Assembly: GCF_015689335.1 (NCBI RefSeq) | Contig: NZ_CP065053.1 | Span: 3,286,001 to 3,350,000 of the forward strand | Origin: Massilia antarctica | Lineage (GTDB): Bacteria > Pseudomonadota > Gammaproteobacteria > Burkholderiales > Burkholderiaceae_D | Direction: 5' to 3' | Length of the DNA: 64,000 nucleotides | Shown here: in pieces, positions 29,523 to 38,461 of the stretch | Layout of the letters: the number at the start of each line of letters is the position of its first letter | Position numbering within the stretch: the stretch's first letter is position 1 | Notes under the pieces: model-generated | Seen by the model: only the letters and a program-made list of their open reading frames with translations | What the model was told of the DNA's origin: nothing | Databases searched by the model: none | Translations under genes and position numbers: made by a program

Positions 29523-31358
29523 ATGTCAAATTCAAAACGCGCAATTCGTAACATCGCTATCATCGCCCACGTTGACCACGGCAAAACCACGCTCGTGGAC
29601 AAGCTGCTGCGCCAATCCGGTACCTTCCGTGAAAACCAGGCAGTCGAAACCCGCGTAATGGATTCGAACGACCTCGAAAAAGAACGTGGCATTACGATTC
29701 TGTCGAAGAACTGCGCGGTTGAATACAACGGCACCCACATCAACATCGTCGACACCCCAGGCCACGCCGACTTCGGCGGCGAAGTCGAGCGCGTGCTGTC
29801 GATGGTTGACTCGGTGCTGCTGCTGGTCGATGCGCAAGAAGGCCCGATGCCGCAGACCCGCTTCGTGACCCGCAAAGCGCTGGCGCTGGGCTTGAAGCCG
29901 ATCGTCGTCGTCAACAAGATCGACCGTCCGGGCGCGCGCGCTGAATGGGCGATCAACCAGACATTCGAACTGTTCGACAAACTGGGCGCCACCGACGAAC
30001 AGCTCGACTTCCCGGTTGTGTACGCATCGGCACTGAACGGTTACGCCAGCCTCGACGCGGAAGCGCGCGAAGGCGACATGACCCCGCTGTTCGAAGCCAT
30101 CCTCAAGCACGTTCCTGTGCGTGACGACAATCCGGACGGCCCGCTGCAGATGCAAGTGACCTCGCTCGATTACTCTTCGTACGTCGGCAAGATCGGCATT
30201 GGCCGCATCTCGCGCGGCCGCATCAAGTCCGGCCAGGACGTCATCGTCCTGAACGGTCCTGACTCGACCCCGATCAAGGGCCGCATCAACCAGGTTCTGA
30301 ACTTCAAGGGCCTGGAGCGCGTGCTGGTTGATGAAGCCGTCGCCGGCGACATCGTCCTGATCAACGGTATCGACGAAATCGGCATCGGTTCGACCATCTG
30401 CCAGCCGGACACCCCGGACGCGCTGCCGATGCTGACCGTCGACGAGCCGACCCTGACCATGAACTTCATGGTCAACAACTCGCCACTGGCCGGCCGCGAA
30501 GGCAAGTTCGTCACCAGCCGCCAGCTGCGCGACCGCCTGGACCGCGAACTGAAAGCCAACGTTGCCCTGCGCGTAGCGCCGACCGACGACGACACGATTT
30601 TCGAAGTCTCGGGCCGCGGCGAGCTGCACCTGACGATTCTGATCGAAAACATGCGCCGCGAAGGCTTCGAGCTGGCCGTATCGCGTCCGCGCGTGGTGTT
30701 CAAGATGGTCGATGGCGTGCGCCACGAGCCGTTCGAACAACTCTCGGTTGACGTTGAAGAAGCCAACCAGGGCGGCGTCATGGAAGAACTGGGCCGTCGT
30801 CGTGGCGACCTGCAAAACATGGAATCGGATGGCAAGGGCCGTGTTCGCCTCGAATACAAGATTCCTGCGCGTGGCCTGATCGGCTTCCAGGGCGAATTCA
30901 TGACCCTGACCCGCGGCACCGGCCTGATGAGCCACGTATTCGACGAATACGCACCGGTCGACAACACAAAAGGCGAAATGGCTGGCCGTCGCAACGGCGT
31001 GCTGATTTCGCAGGACGACGGCGCGGCAGTTGCTTACGCCATCTGGAAACTGCAAGACCGCGGCCGCATGTTCGTGGTGCACAACGACCCAGTGTACGAA
31101 GGCATGATCATCGGCATTCACTCGCGCGACAACGACCTGGTCGTCAACCCGATCAAGGGCAAGCAGCTGACCAACGTGCGTTCGTCGGGTACCGATGAAG
31201 CGGTGCGCCTGGTACCGCCGATCCAGATGTCGCTCGAATACGCGGTGGAATTCATCGCCGACGACGAACTGGTTGAAATCACGCCAAAATCGATCCGCCT
31301 GCGCAAGCGCTATCTGAAAGAGCACGAGCGTAAAAAAGCCGGCCGCGATTCCGCGTAA
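29523..31358 (+). CDS. typA: Ribosome-associated GTPase TypA/BipA
   Basis: 611 residues, the normal length. GTPase motifs: [15 protein letters not shown] (15-29), [15 protein letters not shown] (near 76), NKIDRPGAR (near 130), then EF-G-like domains and the TypA-specific C-terminal domain ([13 protein letters not shown] … [18 protein letters not shown]). It is a translational GTPase acting on ribosome assembly and stress adaptation. Codon use is typical of a highly expressed gene. It ends in a terminator with a T5 tract. Confidence 0.98.
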   Translation: MSNSKRAIRNIAIIAHVDHGKTTLVDKLLRQSGTFRENQAVETRVMDSNDLEKERGITILSKNCAVEYNGTHINIVDTPGHADFGGEVERVLSMVDSVLLLVDAQEGPMPQTRFVTRKALALGLKPIVVVNKIDRPGARAEWAINQTFELFDKLGATDEQLDFPVVYASALNGYASLDAEAREGDMTPLFEAILKHVPVRDDNPDGPLQMQVTSLDYSSYVGKIGIGRISRGRIKSGQDVIVLNGPDSTPIKGRINQVLNFKGLERVLVDEAVAGDIVLINGIDEIGIGSTICQPDTPDALPMLTVDEPTLTMNFMVNNSPLAGREGKFVTSRQLRDRLDRELKANVALRVAPTDDDTIFEVSGRGELHLTILIENMRREGFELAVSRPRVVFKMVDGVRHEPFEQLSVDVEEANQGGVMEELGRRRGDLQNMESDGKGRVRLEYKIPARGLIGFQGEFMTLTRGTGLMSHVFDEYAPVDNTKGEMAGRRNGVLISQDDGAAVAYAIWKLQDRGRMFVVHNDPVYEGMIIGIHSRDNDLVVNPIKGKQLTNVRSSGTDEAVRLVPPIQMSLEYAVEFIADDELVEITPKSIRLRKRYLKEHERKKAGRDSA

Positions 31359-31396
31359 TTGACGCCGACGGAGTGCCCCGCATTCCGTAGCGACGA

Positions 31397-31449
31397 CGCC
31401 TTCCCCTGGGCTTGCATCGACAGATGCTGGTCCGGCGGAAGGCGTTTTT
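31397..31449 (+). terminator. Intrinsic terminator of typA
   Basis: CGCCTTCC (31397-31404) pairs with GGAAGGCG (31437-31444), followed by T5. The 32-base loop can form a smaller hairpin of its own. Confidence 0.7.
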
Positions 31450-31463
31450 CGTTTCCACAACCG

Positions 31464-31638
31464 GAGCCGGGTCGGAGCCGGGGGCTGACCTCTGAGCCGG
31501 GGTCTGACCTCTGATTCGACCTCTGAGCCGGGGTCTGACCTCTGATTCGAAACATTTCCTAACCGTGATTCGAGCCGGGGTCTGACCTCTGATTCGAAAC
31601 ATTTCCTAACCGGGGTCTGACCTCTGATTCGAAACATT
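31464..31638 (+). repeat. Array of five CCGGGGTCTGACC repeats (locus 2, left of the Lgt-like gene)
   Basis: Four good copies (starting near 31494, 31524, 31572, 31608) and one degenerate copy (31464) share the 20-base core seen near 14480. Here the tail is CGAAACATTTCCTAAC instead of AGCAATT. Spacing is irregular. The last copy ends 16 bases before the Lgt-like start codon. Confidence 0.9.
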
Positions 31639-31653
31639 GTAGAAAGAACAGGT

Positions 31654-32583
31654 ATGTCGTATCCGTATTTAAGCGATGTCATCAAGGACCTGACCGGCAT
31701 CGACCTGCCGCTGCCGATCGCCACCTTCGGCTTGTTGGTGGCCTGCGCCATCCTGGCCGGGGGCGAGTGCCTCAAGCGCGAGCTGGCCCGGCTGTATGCG
31801 GCCGGGCGCATCGGTCCCGCTCACAAGCGGGTCAAGGGCGAGGATGGCGTGGTGAGCGAGGTCGCGGTGCCGCCGCAGGAAATCGTCAACGATCTGAGCT
31901 TTATCGTGGTGCTGGTGGGCGTGGTCGGGGCACGCCTGTTCCACATCCTTGAGCATACCGATCAGTTCATGGCCGATCCGTGGAGCATGATTTTCAGCCG
32001 CTCCGGCCTGAGCGTGTTTGGCGGGTTGATCCTCGGCACGGTGGCCGGGGTGATCTGCGTGCGGCGCTGGAAGTTGCCGATCCGTCCGCTGCTCGACGCC
32101 GTGGCGCCGGCCATGATGCTCGGCTACGCGCTCGGCCGCATCGGCTGCCAGGTATCGGGCGATGGCGACTGGGGCACGGCGGCCAATATGGCGCTTAAAC
32201 CCGACTGGCTGCCGACCTGGTTCTGGGCGCAGACCTACGACAACAATATCTTCGGGGAAGTGCTGGCGGCGCCGGGCGTGTATCCGACTTCCATCTACGA
32301 AACGGTCATGGCGCTGGCGTGTTTTGGCTTGCTGTGGGCGCTGCGCAAGCACCGTTTCCTGAGCGGCTGGCTGTTTTCCGTGTATTTGGTGCTGGCCGGG
32401 CTGGAGCGGCTGCTGATCGAGCAGATCCGGGTCAATCCGAAGATAACGCTTGGCGGCTTGCAGGCGAGCCAAGCCGAAATCGTCGCGGTGGTCCTGACCT
32501 TGGCTGGATTGCTGGGTCTGGCGCTGCTCAGCCGGCGCGTGTCCGCCGTTGCCCGGCCGATCCCGGCAGCGCCCCAGGCGTAA
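31654..32583 (+). CDS. Divergent prolipoprotein diacylglyceryl transferase-like (Lgt family) membrane protein
   Basis: 309 residues with about seven membrane segments. Family landmarks are LVGVVGARLFHILEH, SGLSVFGGLILG, the signature region LGRIGCQVSGDGDWG, YPTSIYE and LERLLIEQIRVN. In canonical Lgt the signature reads GRLGNFxNxE; here Arg is kept but Asn and Glu are replaced (Cys, Asp), and the SFHGG histidine is Phe (SVFGG). It therefore belongs to the Lgt superfamily but may not be the housekeeping lipoprotein enzyme. The sequence resembles the SGDGDWG branch seen in other phyla. It stands alone, boxed by opposite repeat arrays. Confidence 0.75.
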   Translation: MSYPYLSDVIKDLTGIDLPLPIATFGLLVACAILAGGECLKRELARLYAAGRIGPAHKRVKGEDGVVSEVAVPPQEIVNDLSFIVVLVGVVGARLFHILEHTDQFMADPWSMIFSRSGLSVFGGLILGTVAGVICVRRWKLPIRPLLDAVAPAMMLGYALGRIGCQVSGDGDWGTAANMALKPDWLPTWFWAQTYDNNIFGEVLAAPGVYPTSIYETVMALACFGLLWALRKHRFLSGWLFSVYLVLAGLERLLIEQIRVNPKITLGGLQASQAEIVAVVLTLAGLLGLALLSRRVSAVARPIPAAPQA

Positions 32584-32640
32584 ACGACGAATTGCAAAAC
32601 CGGCGGCAGCCGATTTTGCAATATTTCGAATCAGAGGTCA
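32581..32640 (+). repeat. 60-base direct repeat, copy 1, with internal hairpin
   Basis: Includes the stop codon of the Lgt-like gene and an inverted repeat ATTGCAAAA (32591-32599) / TTTTGCAAT (32614-32622). A second copy with about five differences is at 32711-32770. Confidence 0.85.
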
Positions 32641-32840
32641 GACCCCGATGGGGCTTTTTTCGCATCCGAGGTCAGACCCCGGTGGGGTGTTCACGGCAAT
32701 TCCGCTCGCGTAAACGGCGAATTGCAAAACCGGCGGTGGCCAATTTTGCAATATTTCGAATCAGAGGTCTGACCCCGGTTAGGAAATATGACCCCGGTTA
32801 GGAAATGTTTCGAATCAGAGGTCAGACCCCGGTGGGGTGG
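32624..32840 (-). repeat. Array of inverted CCGGGGTCTGACC repeats (locus 2, right of the Lgt-like gene)
   Basis: Four copies in reverse complement (near 32624, 32662, 32754, 32803), with the AATGTTTCG tail matching the left array. The outermost pair, 31610-31638 and 32803-32831, is a perfect inverted repeat of 29 bases around the Lgt-like gene. One further partial copy (GACCCCGGTTAGGAAAT) lies at 32790. Confidence 0.88.
32711..32770 (+). repeat. 60-base direct repeat, copy 2
   Basis: Duplicate of 32581-32640, keeping the compensated hairpin ATTGCAAAA / TTTTGCAAT while the loop differs. Confidence 0.85.
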
Positions 32841-33851
32841 TCAGTGCAGGCCGAGCAGGGCCAGCACGCGCTCGCGGCTGATGCCGACCAGCGCCGAGGT
32901 CAGCGCCAGCAGGGATTCGTAGTTCGGGGTGCTGGCGGTGTCGGCGAAATCCTGGGCCATCACTTCGATGTCGGCCGCCGCCGGCTGGTTGGCGGCGGCG
33001 CGGCTGGCAGCCGCACTGAGCGCTTGGCTGGCCGCTTGCTGCGAGCGCTGCACCTGCGCTAGTGTTTGCACGACTTCATGCAAACTCTGGCGCAGGGCGT
33101 CGGCGTTGCTGGCGCCCCATTGCTGCGGCATGACGATGTCGGTATCGGCTTCCACCGCCACTCGCCCCACGCCCTGGATCGAGAGCGAATCGCGCACCAT
33201 CGGCCAGGCCGTCTCGGGTGTGCTGAAGACCAGGGCGCCGCTGCCGTCGGCGCTTACGCGCATATTGGCCGGGGCCAGCGCGCGGTCGAAGCGCACCACG
33301 ATTTCATCGCGCGTCATGGACGGGTCGACCGCCACCGTCAAGGGCTGGGTATTGCTGCCCACCGAAAACGAAAGGGATTGGCCAGCCCCGGCGGTGAGCA
33401 TGTCGAGGTTCAGGCCCTTGATGCGGAAACGTTGGCTGGCCGGTTGAGGGCTGCTGAAGTTCAGGCGCGCGTCGACGCTGCCGCCGCTGGATTGGCGCCG
33501 CTTGTCCATGGTCGCGCCAAGCTGGCGCAGGTGGGCTTCGATGGCGCCGCTGTCGCCGCGGCGCGAACTGAGTTTGGCGCTCAGCTCGCCCTTGAGCGCT
33601 TGCAGCTGGCCGGCCACCTGTTCCAGGAAGTCGAGCGCCTGCTGGGCGCTGGCGACGTCGCCCTGCAACTGATGGTCGACCCGGGCCAGGCCGCGCCGCA
33701 GCGGGGCGGCCGCGCCCGGCGTGGGCGCGACCGGGGTCAGTTGCGGGGGACGCCCTTGTGTTGCGTCCGCGGCCGCCTCGCTGCGCACGCCGCTGGCGTT
33801 GGCGCCGGCCGGGCCGCTGGTACTGCCGCTGGTGGGACGGATCGCTTCCAT
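32841..33851 (-). CDS. Atypical flagellin-like or hook-associated protein (LafW-like by position)
   Basis: 336 residues, last gene of the leftward flgB operon, 4 bases after flgL. The N-terminal 60 residues are Ala/Pro/Ser-rich. Long amphipathic helices (about 65-125 and 265-336) flank a beta-rich centre (about 138-240) that resembles flagellin IN-type modules (SLSFSVGSNTQPLTVAV … VSADGSGALVFST). The C-terminus ALTSALVGISRERVLALLG resembles the flagellin/FlgL end ALAQANQxPQxVLSLL. A normal flagellin N-terminus is missing. In Flag-2 loci a putative hook-associated gene lafW follows flgL, so this may be its counterpart. Function uncertain. Confidence 0.55.
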   Translation of the reverse strand: MEAIRPTSGSTSGPAGANASGVRSEAAADATQGRPPQLTPVAPTPGAAAPLRRGLARVDHQLQGDVASAQQALDFLEQVAGQLQALKGELSAKLSSRRGDSGAIEAHLRQLGATMDKRRQSSGGSVDARLNFSSPQPASQRFRIKGLNLDMLTAGAGQSLSFSVGSNTQPLTVAVDPSMTRDEIVVRFDRALAPANMRVSADGSGALVFSTPETAWPMVRDSLSIQGVGRVAVEADTDIVMPQQWGASNADALRQSLHEVVQTLAQVQRSQQAASQALSAAASRAAANQPAAADIEVMAQDFADTASTPNYESLLALTSALVGISRERVLALLGLH

Positions 33852-33855
33852 GGCG

Positions 33856-34767
33856 TTACAAGGCCGCGAACAGGGACAGGTTGCCTATCTTCGCATAGGC
33901 CTTGTAGGTCGCTTCCAGCGCGCTGGTGTAGCCGCTCAGCTCGGTCGCGGCGAGGCCGTAGTCGAGCTGGCCGATGTCGGTCAGCGCCATCTGGTTCGAC
34001 AAGCTCACATTGCTGTGGTTTTCGTCGAGCGTGCTGAGGATGTTTTGCGAGCCGCCCAGCACGGCGATCTTGCCGGAAATGAGGTCGAGCGCCTTGTCGA
34101 AGCCGTCCAGGTTGGCCGCGAGGGTGGCGCGGGTGGCCGGGTTGTTGGCGCTGGCGCCCGGCGCGCTGAGCGCGGCCAAGGTCATGTCGAGCTGGTTGAG
34201 CATGGTTTCGATGCCGCTCATGTTGCCGTTCGCAACCTGGGTGATGCCATTGCCGACCACGACCGTCTGATCGTTGGTGTTGCCGGCGTAGCTGTAGCGC
34301 GAACCGACCGCGGCGGCCGCATTATAGGCGATCGGGGCGGTGCCGGTCTGGGTCCCGGAAAACACGAAGCGCCCTTCCTGGTCGATCGAGTTGGCGCTGT
34401 AGAGCAGGCTTTCGCGCAGGGCGGTCAGGGGCGAGACCATGGCGGCCAGGTCGGCCGGGGCATTGCCGCCGTCGGACGACCAGACCAGCAGGTCGCGGCC
34501 CTGCATCATGTCGTTGACCATGCTGCCGAGGTAGGATTCGTTCTTGGTCAGGCGGATCTTGAGCGCGGCGATATTGTCGCGGTACTGGCCGACGGCGGAT
34601 TCTTCGCGGTGCAGGCGCGACATGCGCACGGTGTCGACCGGGTCGTCCGAGGGCAGCAGGATGCGGGTACGGCTCGACATTTGCTGGTTGACGTAGCTGA
34701 TGCGCTCCTGGTTTTGCTGGAGCGAGATGTTCATCGTCGCTTGGTATTGGCTGGTGGCAATCCGCAT
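33856..34767 (-). CDS. flgL: Hook-filament junction protein FlgL
   Basis: 303 residues. The N-terminal helix MRIATSQYQATMNISLQQNQERISYVNQQMSS and SSRTRILLPSDDPVDTVRM region, and the C-terminal SLSNQMALTDIGQLDYGLAATELSGY segment with LEATYKAYAKIGNLSLFAAL, are typical of HAP3. (Both quoted in part as residues 1-20 and 21-45.) It joins FlgK to the filament outside the cell. It follows flgK by 10 bases. Confidence 0.95.
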   Translation of the reverse strand: MRIATSQYQATMNISLQQNQERISYVNQQMSSRTRILLPSDDPVDTVRMSRLHREESAVGQYRDNIAALKIRLTKNESYLGSMVNDMMQGRDLLVWSSDGGNAPADLAAMVSPLTALRESLLYSANSIDQEGRFVFSGTQTGTAPIAYNAAAAVGSRYSYAGNTNDQTVVVGNGITQVANGNMSGIETMLNQLDMTLAALSAPGASANNPATRATLAANLDGFDKALDLISGKIAVLGGSQNILSTLDENHSNVSLSNQMALTDIGQLDYGLAATELSGYTSALEATYKAYAKIGNLSLFAAL

Positions 34768-34777
34768 ACGTTTCTCC

Positions 34778-36148
34778 TTAACCCATCATGGCCAATGTTG
34801 CATCGAACAGCGAATTGGCTACTGACATCACTTTCATGTTCGCCTGGTACATATTCTGGTACTCGACCAGATTGACCGCTTCTTCATCCTTGTTCACGCC
34901 GCTGGTCGAGGTCCAGTCGTCCATCGCATGGTTGCGCATGGTCTCGGCGGTGGCCAGCGCCACCCGGTTTTGCTGGCTGTCGACGGCCAGCTTGCCGACC
35001 AGCTGGGAATCGGCGTCGCTGATCATCACCGAACCGAGCCCGCCGAGGACCACCGGCTGCTTTTTGATGTCGATCAGTTTTTGCAGGTTGCCGCTGTCGC
35101 CAGGGGTATTATCGCCCGAAAACGCGAGGTCGGCGGTCTGGTAGCCGGCGCTGACCTGCAGCATGTTCGAGGGGCTGCCCGGGGTGAATACGAACAGCGG
35201 GCCGCCGGCCGTGCCGTTCATGGTGTAGCCGGCCGCCAGTTGGGTGTTGACCTTTTGCGCCAGTTGCTGGGCCAGGTCGGACACGCCCTGCTGCATCGGC
35301 AGCAGGATATCGCGTTCGTACAGGCCGAGGCCGCCGAGCTGGGCGCCCACCGCCGTCTTGTCGAGCTGGTACGAGGAACCGGCGAAGTCGACCCGCAGGT
35401 TTTGCGCCGCGCCGCCTTCAGCCACCAGGGTGGCGGCGACGTTGCCGATCACCAGCGCCTGGCCGGTCTTGAGCGAAATGCTGCGCGTGCCGTCGGGCTG
35501 GTCGGTCACTTCCAGCCCGACCTGGGTGGACAGGGCGTCGATGGCCAGGTCGCGCGCATCGACCAGGGTCGAGGTGCTGCTGCCGGAGGCGCTGGCCAGG
35601 CCGATCTGGCGGTTCAGGCCGGCGATGGTCTGGATCGAGGCGTTGGCCGACGCAACAATCGCGCCGCGCTGGTCGCGCAAGGATTGCAATTGGCCGTTGT
35701 ACACATTGTTCATGCTGTTGAAGCGCTGCGCCATGGCGCTGGCGGCGGTCAGTACTTGCTGGCGCAGCGGGGTCGAGGTGGGATCGACGCCGGCCACCGC
35801 GTTGAGCGCCTGGAAGAATTTGTCGACCCCGTTGCTCAGGCCGGCGTCGTTGTCGCCCATGACCCGTTCGAGCTGGGTCAGGTAGGGCTGGGTCTGGGAA
35901 TACTGGCCGACGCCGGAAGCGGCGCGCCACAGTTGCTGGTTCTTGTAGCCATCGGAAAAGCGCAGCAGGGAATTGACCGCCACCCCGTCGCCGGCTGAAC
36001 GCGTGCCGGCTTGCGGAGCGACCGCGGTCAGCAGCGCCGCCTGGCGCGTGTAACCCTTGGTTTGCAAGTTTGCAATGTTCTGGCTGGTTGTCTGCAGCGC
36101 GAGTTGAGAAGCCAGGGCGCCGCTCAGGGCGTTGTTCATGATGCTCAT
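34778..36148 (-). CDS. flgK: Hook-associated protein FlgK
   Basis: 456 residues, shorter than the 550-plus of many FlgK proteins because the central variable domain is reduced, as usual for lateral systems. The start at MSIMNNALSGALASQLALQT is chosen over an upstream ATG because it matches the family and has AAGAAGTGA before it. The ANLQTKGYTRQ motif and the C-terminal DEEAVNLVEYQNMYQANMKV are conserved. It forms the first junction layer on the hook. Confidence 0.95.
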   Translation of the reverse strand: MSIMNNALSGALASQLALQTTSQNIANLQTKGYTRQAALLTAVAPQAGTRSAGDGVAVNSLLRFSDGYKNQQLWRAASGVGQYSQTQPYLTQLERVMGDNDAGLSNGVDKFFQALNAVAGVDPTSTPLRQQVLTAASAMAQRFNSMNNVYNGQLQSLRDQRGAIVASANASIQTIAGLNRQIGLASASGSSTSTLVDARDLAIDALSTQVGLEVTDQPDGTRSISLKTGQALVIGNVAATLVAEGGAAQNLRVDFAGSSYQLDKTAVGAQLGGLGLYERDILLPMQQGVSDLAQQLAQKVNTQLAAGYTMNGTAGGPLFVFTPGSPSNMLQVSAGYQTADLAFSGDNTPGDSGNLQKLIDIKKQPVVLGGLGSVMISDADSQLVGKLAVDSQQNRVALATAETMRNHAMDDWTSTSGVNKDEEAVNLVEYQNMYQANMKVMSVANSLFDATLAMMG

Positions 36149-36221
36149 GGTGTCACTTCTTTCTCGATGGGCCGGCAAGATAGGTCGTCATCTCTACAAG
36201 GCGACCGATTACTTGCTTCCA

Positions 36222-36611
36222 TTAAATTTTTTGGCGGGAAGTTTGCAGCGGCGTCGGCAGCGGGGCCGTAGCCGGCGTTTGCGGCGCCGCCGCCGGCAGC
36301 AACTGGCGCAAGATGGCGTCGGCCACGCCGAAGGCGCGCTGGTGCGCCATTTGCCCGGCCATCATGTTGTCGGCCATGTCTTGCATGTCGTGGTTGACCG
36401 GGTCCTTGAAGACGCTGTCGTCGTCGGCCATGGCGCGGGTACCGCTGCGCATTTGCTGCAGCATATTGCCGATAAAGAAACTTTCGAATTCGATGGCGGC
36501 CTTGGTGGCTTTCGCCACGAACACCGGATCGGCGGCCGGGGCGACCGCGGCTTCGTGGCCGGGGCCCATGCCGGCGCGCTTGAGCGTGGTGTTCAGGTCG
36601 AGTGGATTCAT
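36222..36611 (-). CDS. flgJ: FlgJ rod-binding domain protein (N-terminal half only)
   Basis: 129 residues carrying only the rod-cap domain: AIEFESFFIGNMLQQMRSGT and HDMQDMADNMMAGQMAHQRA. The muramidase half of a normal two-domain FlgJ (about 300 residues) is absent and is encoded separately at 43573-44301. The protein ends in a Pro/Thr-rich tail. It should help rod assembly in the periplasm. It follows flgI by 12 bases. Confidence 0.9.
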   Translation of the reverse strand: MNPLDLNTTLKRAGMGPGHEAAVAPAADPVFVAKATKAAIEFESFFIGNMLQQMRSGTRAMADDDSVFKDPVNHDMQDMADNMMAGQMAHQRAFGVADAILRQLLPAAAPQTPATAPLPTPLQTSRQKI

Positions 36612-36623
36612 GGCAGCAATTCC

Positions 36624-37757
36624 TTAAATGACGACCAGTTCGCCTTCGATGGCGCCGGCCTGGTCGAGCGCCTGCAGGATCGCCATGATGTCGTCCGGGG
36701 TGGCGCCCAGGCTGTTGACGATGTCGATGATGGTTTGCAGCTTGGCGCTGGCGGGCCACTTGAACATGGCGCGCCCGCCGCCCTGGTCGATCGACAGCTT
36801 CGATTGCGGGGTGACGGCGGTGCGCCCGCCCGACAACGGGCCGGGCTGGCTCACGGCCGAGCTTTCGGAGATCACCACCTTGAGCGAACCGTGGGTCACG
36901 GCGGCGGCCTTGACCCGCACGCCCTCGGCGATCACCACCGTGCCGGTGCGCGAATTGAAGACCACTTTCGGCACATCGGTGCCGACATCGACCGACAGCG
37001 CCTGCAGCTTGGCCATGAAGGCCACGCGCTCGGTCGGGTTGGCGGGGGCGATCACCTGGATGCTGGCGCCGTCGGCCGTGGTGGCCAGCGGCCCGAAGCG
37101 GCGGTTGATGGCTTCGACGACATTGGTGGCGGTCTGGAAGTGCGGCGTTTTCAGGCGCAGCATGACGTCGGCGCGGGTCGAGAAATCGCTGCCGATTTCG
37201 CGTTCGATGTTGGCGCCGTTGGGAATCCGTCCGCCGGTCGGGGTATTGACGGTGACGCTGGAGCCGCTGGCGCCGGCCGCGTTCAGCCCGCCCACCACCA
37301 CATTGCCCTGGGCCAGGGCATAGACTTCATTGTCGGCCGCGCGCATTTGGGTGAGCAGCAGCACGCCGCCGCGCAAGCTCTTGGCGTCGCCCAGGGAGGA
37401 GACGTTGACGTCGATCGGCTGGCCGCGCCGGTAGCCGGGCGGGAACACGGCGCTGACCATGACCGCGGCCACATTCTTGTTCTTCGCTTCGGCGCCGTCC
37501 GGCAGCTTGACGCCGAACTGCTTGAGCATGTTGACCACGGACTGGCTGGAAAACTTGACCTGGCTGCTGTCGCCGCTGCCGTTCAGGCCGACCACGAGGC
37601 CGTAGCCGACCAGTGGATTGTCGCGCACGCCTTCGACGCTGACCAGGTTGCGCAGGGTTTGCGCGGCCGCGGCCGGGTTCGGCAAGGACAGGCAAGTCAG
37701 CAGGGCCAGCACGGAGAAGGGAAGGGCGAGGCGGCGCATGAAAGCGGGTGATTGCAT
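36624..37757 (-). CDS. flgI: Flagellar P-ring protein FlgI
   Basis: 377 residues with a signal peptide ending near AAAA (residue 32). [46 protein letters not shown] and the C-terminal [20 protein letters not shown] are strongly conserved (each quoted in part). It forms the periplasmic P ring around the rod, needing FlgA as chaperone. Confidence 0.97.
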   Translation of the reverse strand: MQSPAFMRRLALPFSVLALLTCLSLPNPAAAAQTLRNLVSVEGVRDNPLVGYGLVVGLNGSGDSSQVKFSSQSVVNMLKQFGVKLPDGAEAKNKNVAAVMVSAVFPPGYRRGQPIDVNVSSLGDAKSLRGGVLLLTQMRAADNEVYALAQGNVVVGGLNAAGASGSSVTVNTPTGGRIPNGANIEREIGSDFSTRADVMLRLKTPHFQTATNVVEAINRRFGPLATTADGASIQVIAPANPTERVAFMAKLQALSVDVGTDVPKVVFNSRTGTVVIAEGVRVKAAAVTHGSLKVVISESSAVSQPGPLSGGRTAVTPQSKLSIDQGGGRAMFKWPASAKLQTIIDIVNSLGATPDDIMAILQALDQAGAIEGELVVI

Positions 37758-37792
37758 GGTGATTCCTTAGAACGGCACGAACGTGGCGGCGT

Positions 37793-38461
37793 TTAAAACG
37801 GCATCCAGGGACCGAGGAAGAAACGGGTCAGCCAGCCGGGTTCGTTGGCGTTGGCGAGGGCGCCCCGGCCCGAATAACTGATCTGGGCATTGGCCACGCG
37901 CAAGGACGAGACCTGGTTGTCGGCGTCGATGTCGGCGGCGCGCAGGAAGCCCTTGAGGCGCACGAATTCTTCGCCCTGGTTCAGGGTCAGGCTTTTTTCG
38001 CCGGCCACGCGCAGCAGGCCGTTGGGCAGCACTTCCTGCACGATCACGGTCAGCGCGCCGGACAGGGCGTTCTGCTGGGTGCTGGTGGCGTCGCCCTCGA
38101 AGCCGCGCTCGGCGGACAGGTCGAGGGCGGCCTTGGGGAATTTCTTGCCCAGCAGGCTAGGCGCGGCCACGCCCACGTTCGACTGCTTGCTCACGCTGGT
38201 GCCGGCGCGCTTGCTCGCTTGCGTGGTTTCCTGCAGGAGCACGGTGACCACGTCGCCGGTGCGGAAGGCCCGGCTGTCGGAGGTCAGGGGCACGGCGTCG
38301 GCGTTGAACACGCCGCCGGACAGGCCGCCGCGCGTCTGCGCGCGCGGCAGCGGCGCGGTGTCGTCGGCCATCGCGCGCGCTGGCGCTTGGACACTGCTGG
38401 CGCAGCCGCCCAGCAGCAGTATCAGCAACAGCGGCGCAAACAAGGCGGCGGCCGCTTTCAT
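37793..38461 (-). CDS. flgH: Flagellar L-ring lipoprotein FlgH
   Basis: 222 residues. The lipobox LLGGC places the lipidated Cys at residue 20. RTGDVVTVLLQETTQASK, LTVIVQEVLPNGLLRVAGEK and DNQVSSLRVANAQISYSGRG are family signatures. It forms the outer-membrane L ring. Its start overlaps the flgG stop by one base (TGATG). Confidence 0.97.
   Translation of the reverse strand: MKAAAALFAPLLLILLLGGCASSVQAPARAMADDTAPLPRAQTRGGLSGGVFNADAVPLTSDSRAFRTGDVVTVLLQETTQASKRAGTSVSKQSNVGVAAPSLLGKKFPKAALDLSAERGFEGDATSTQQNALSGALTVIVQEVLPNGLLRVAGEKSLTLNQGEEFVRLKGFLRAADIDADNQVSSLRVANAQISYSGRGALANANEPGWLTRFFLGPWMPF

Noticed and set aside
29532..31811. A 759-codon minus-strand frame opposite typA
   Set aside because: Shadow of typA; runs through the repeat array and lacks any family signature.
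31464..32840. Insertion sequence or composite transposon around the Lgt-like gene
   Set aside because: Inverted repeats are present but there is no transposase gene and no target duplication that I can see; kept as a repeat-bounded cassette only.
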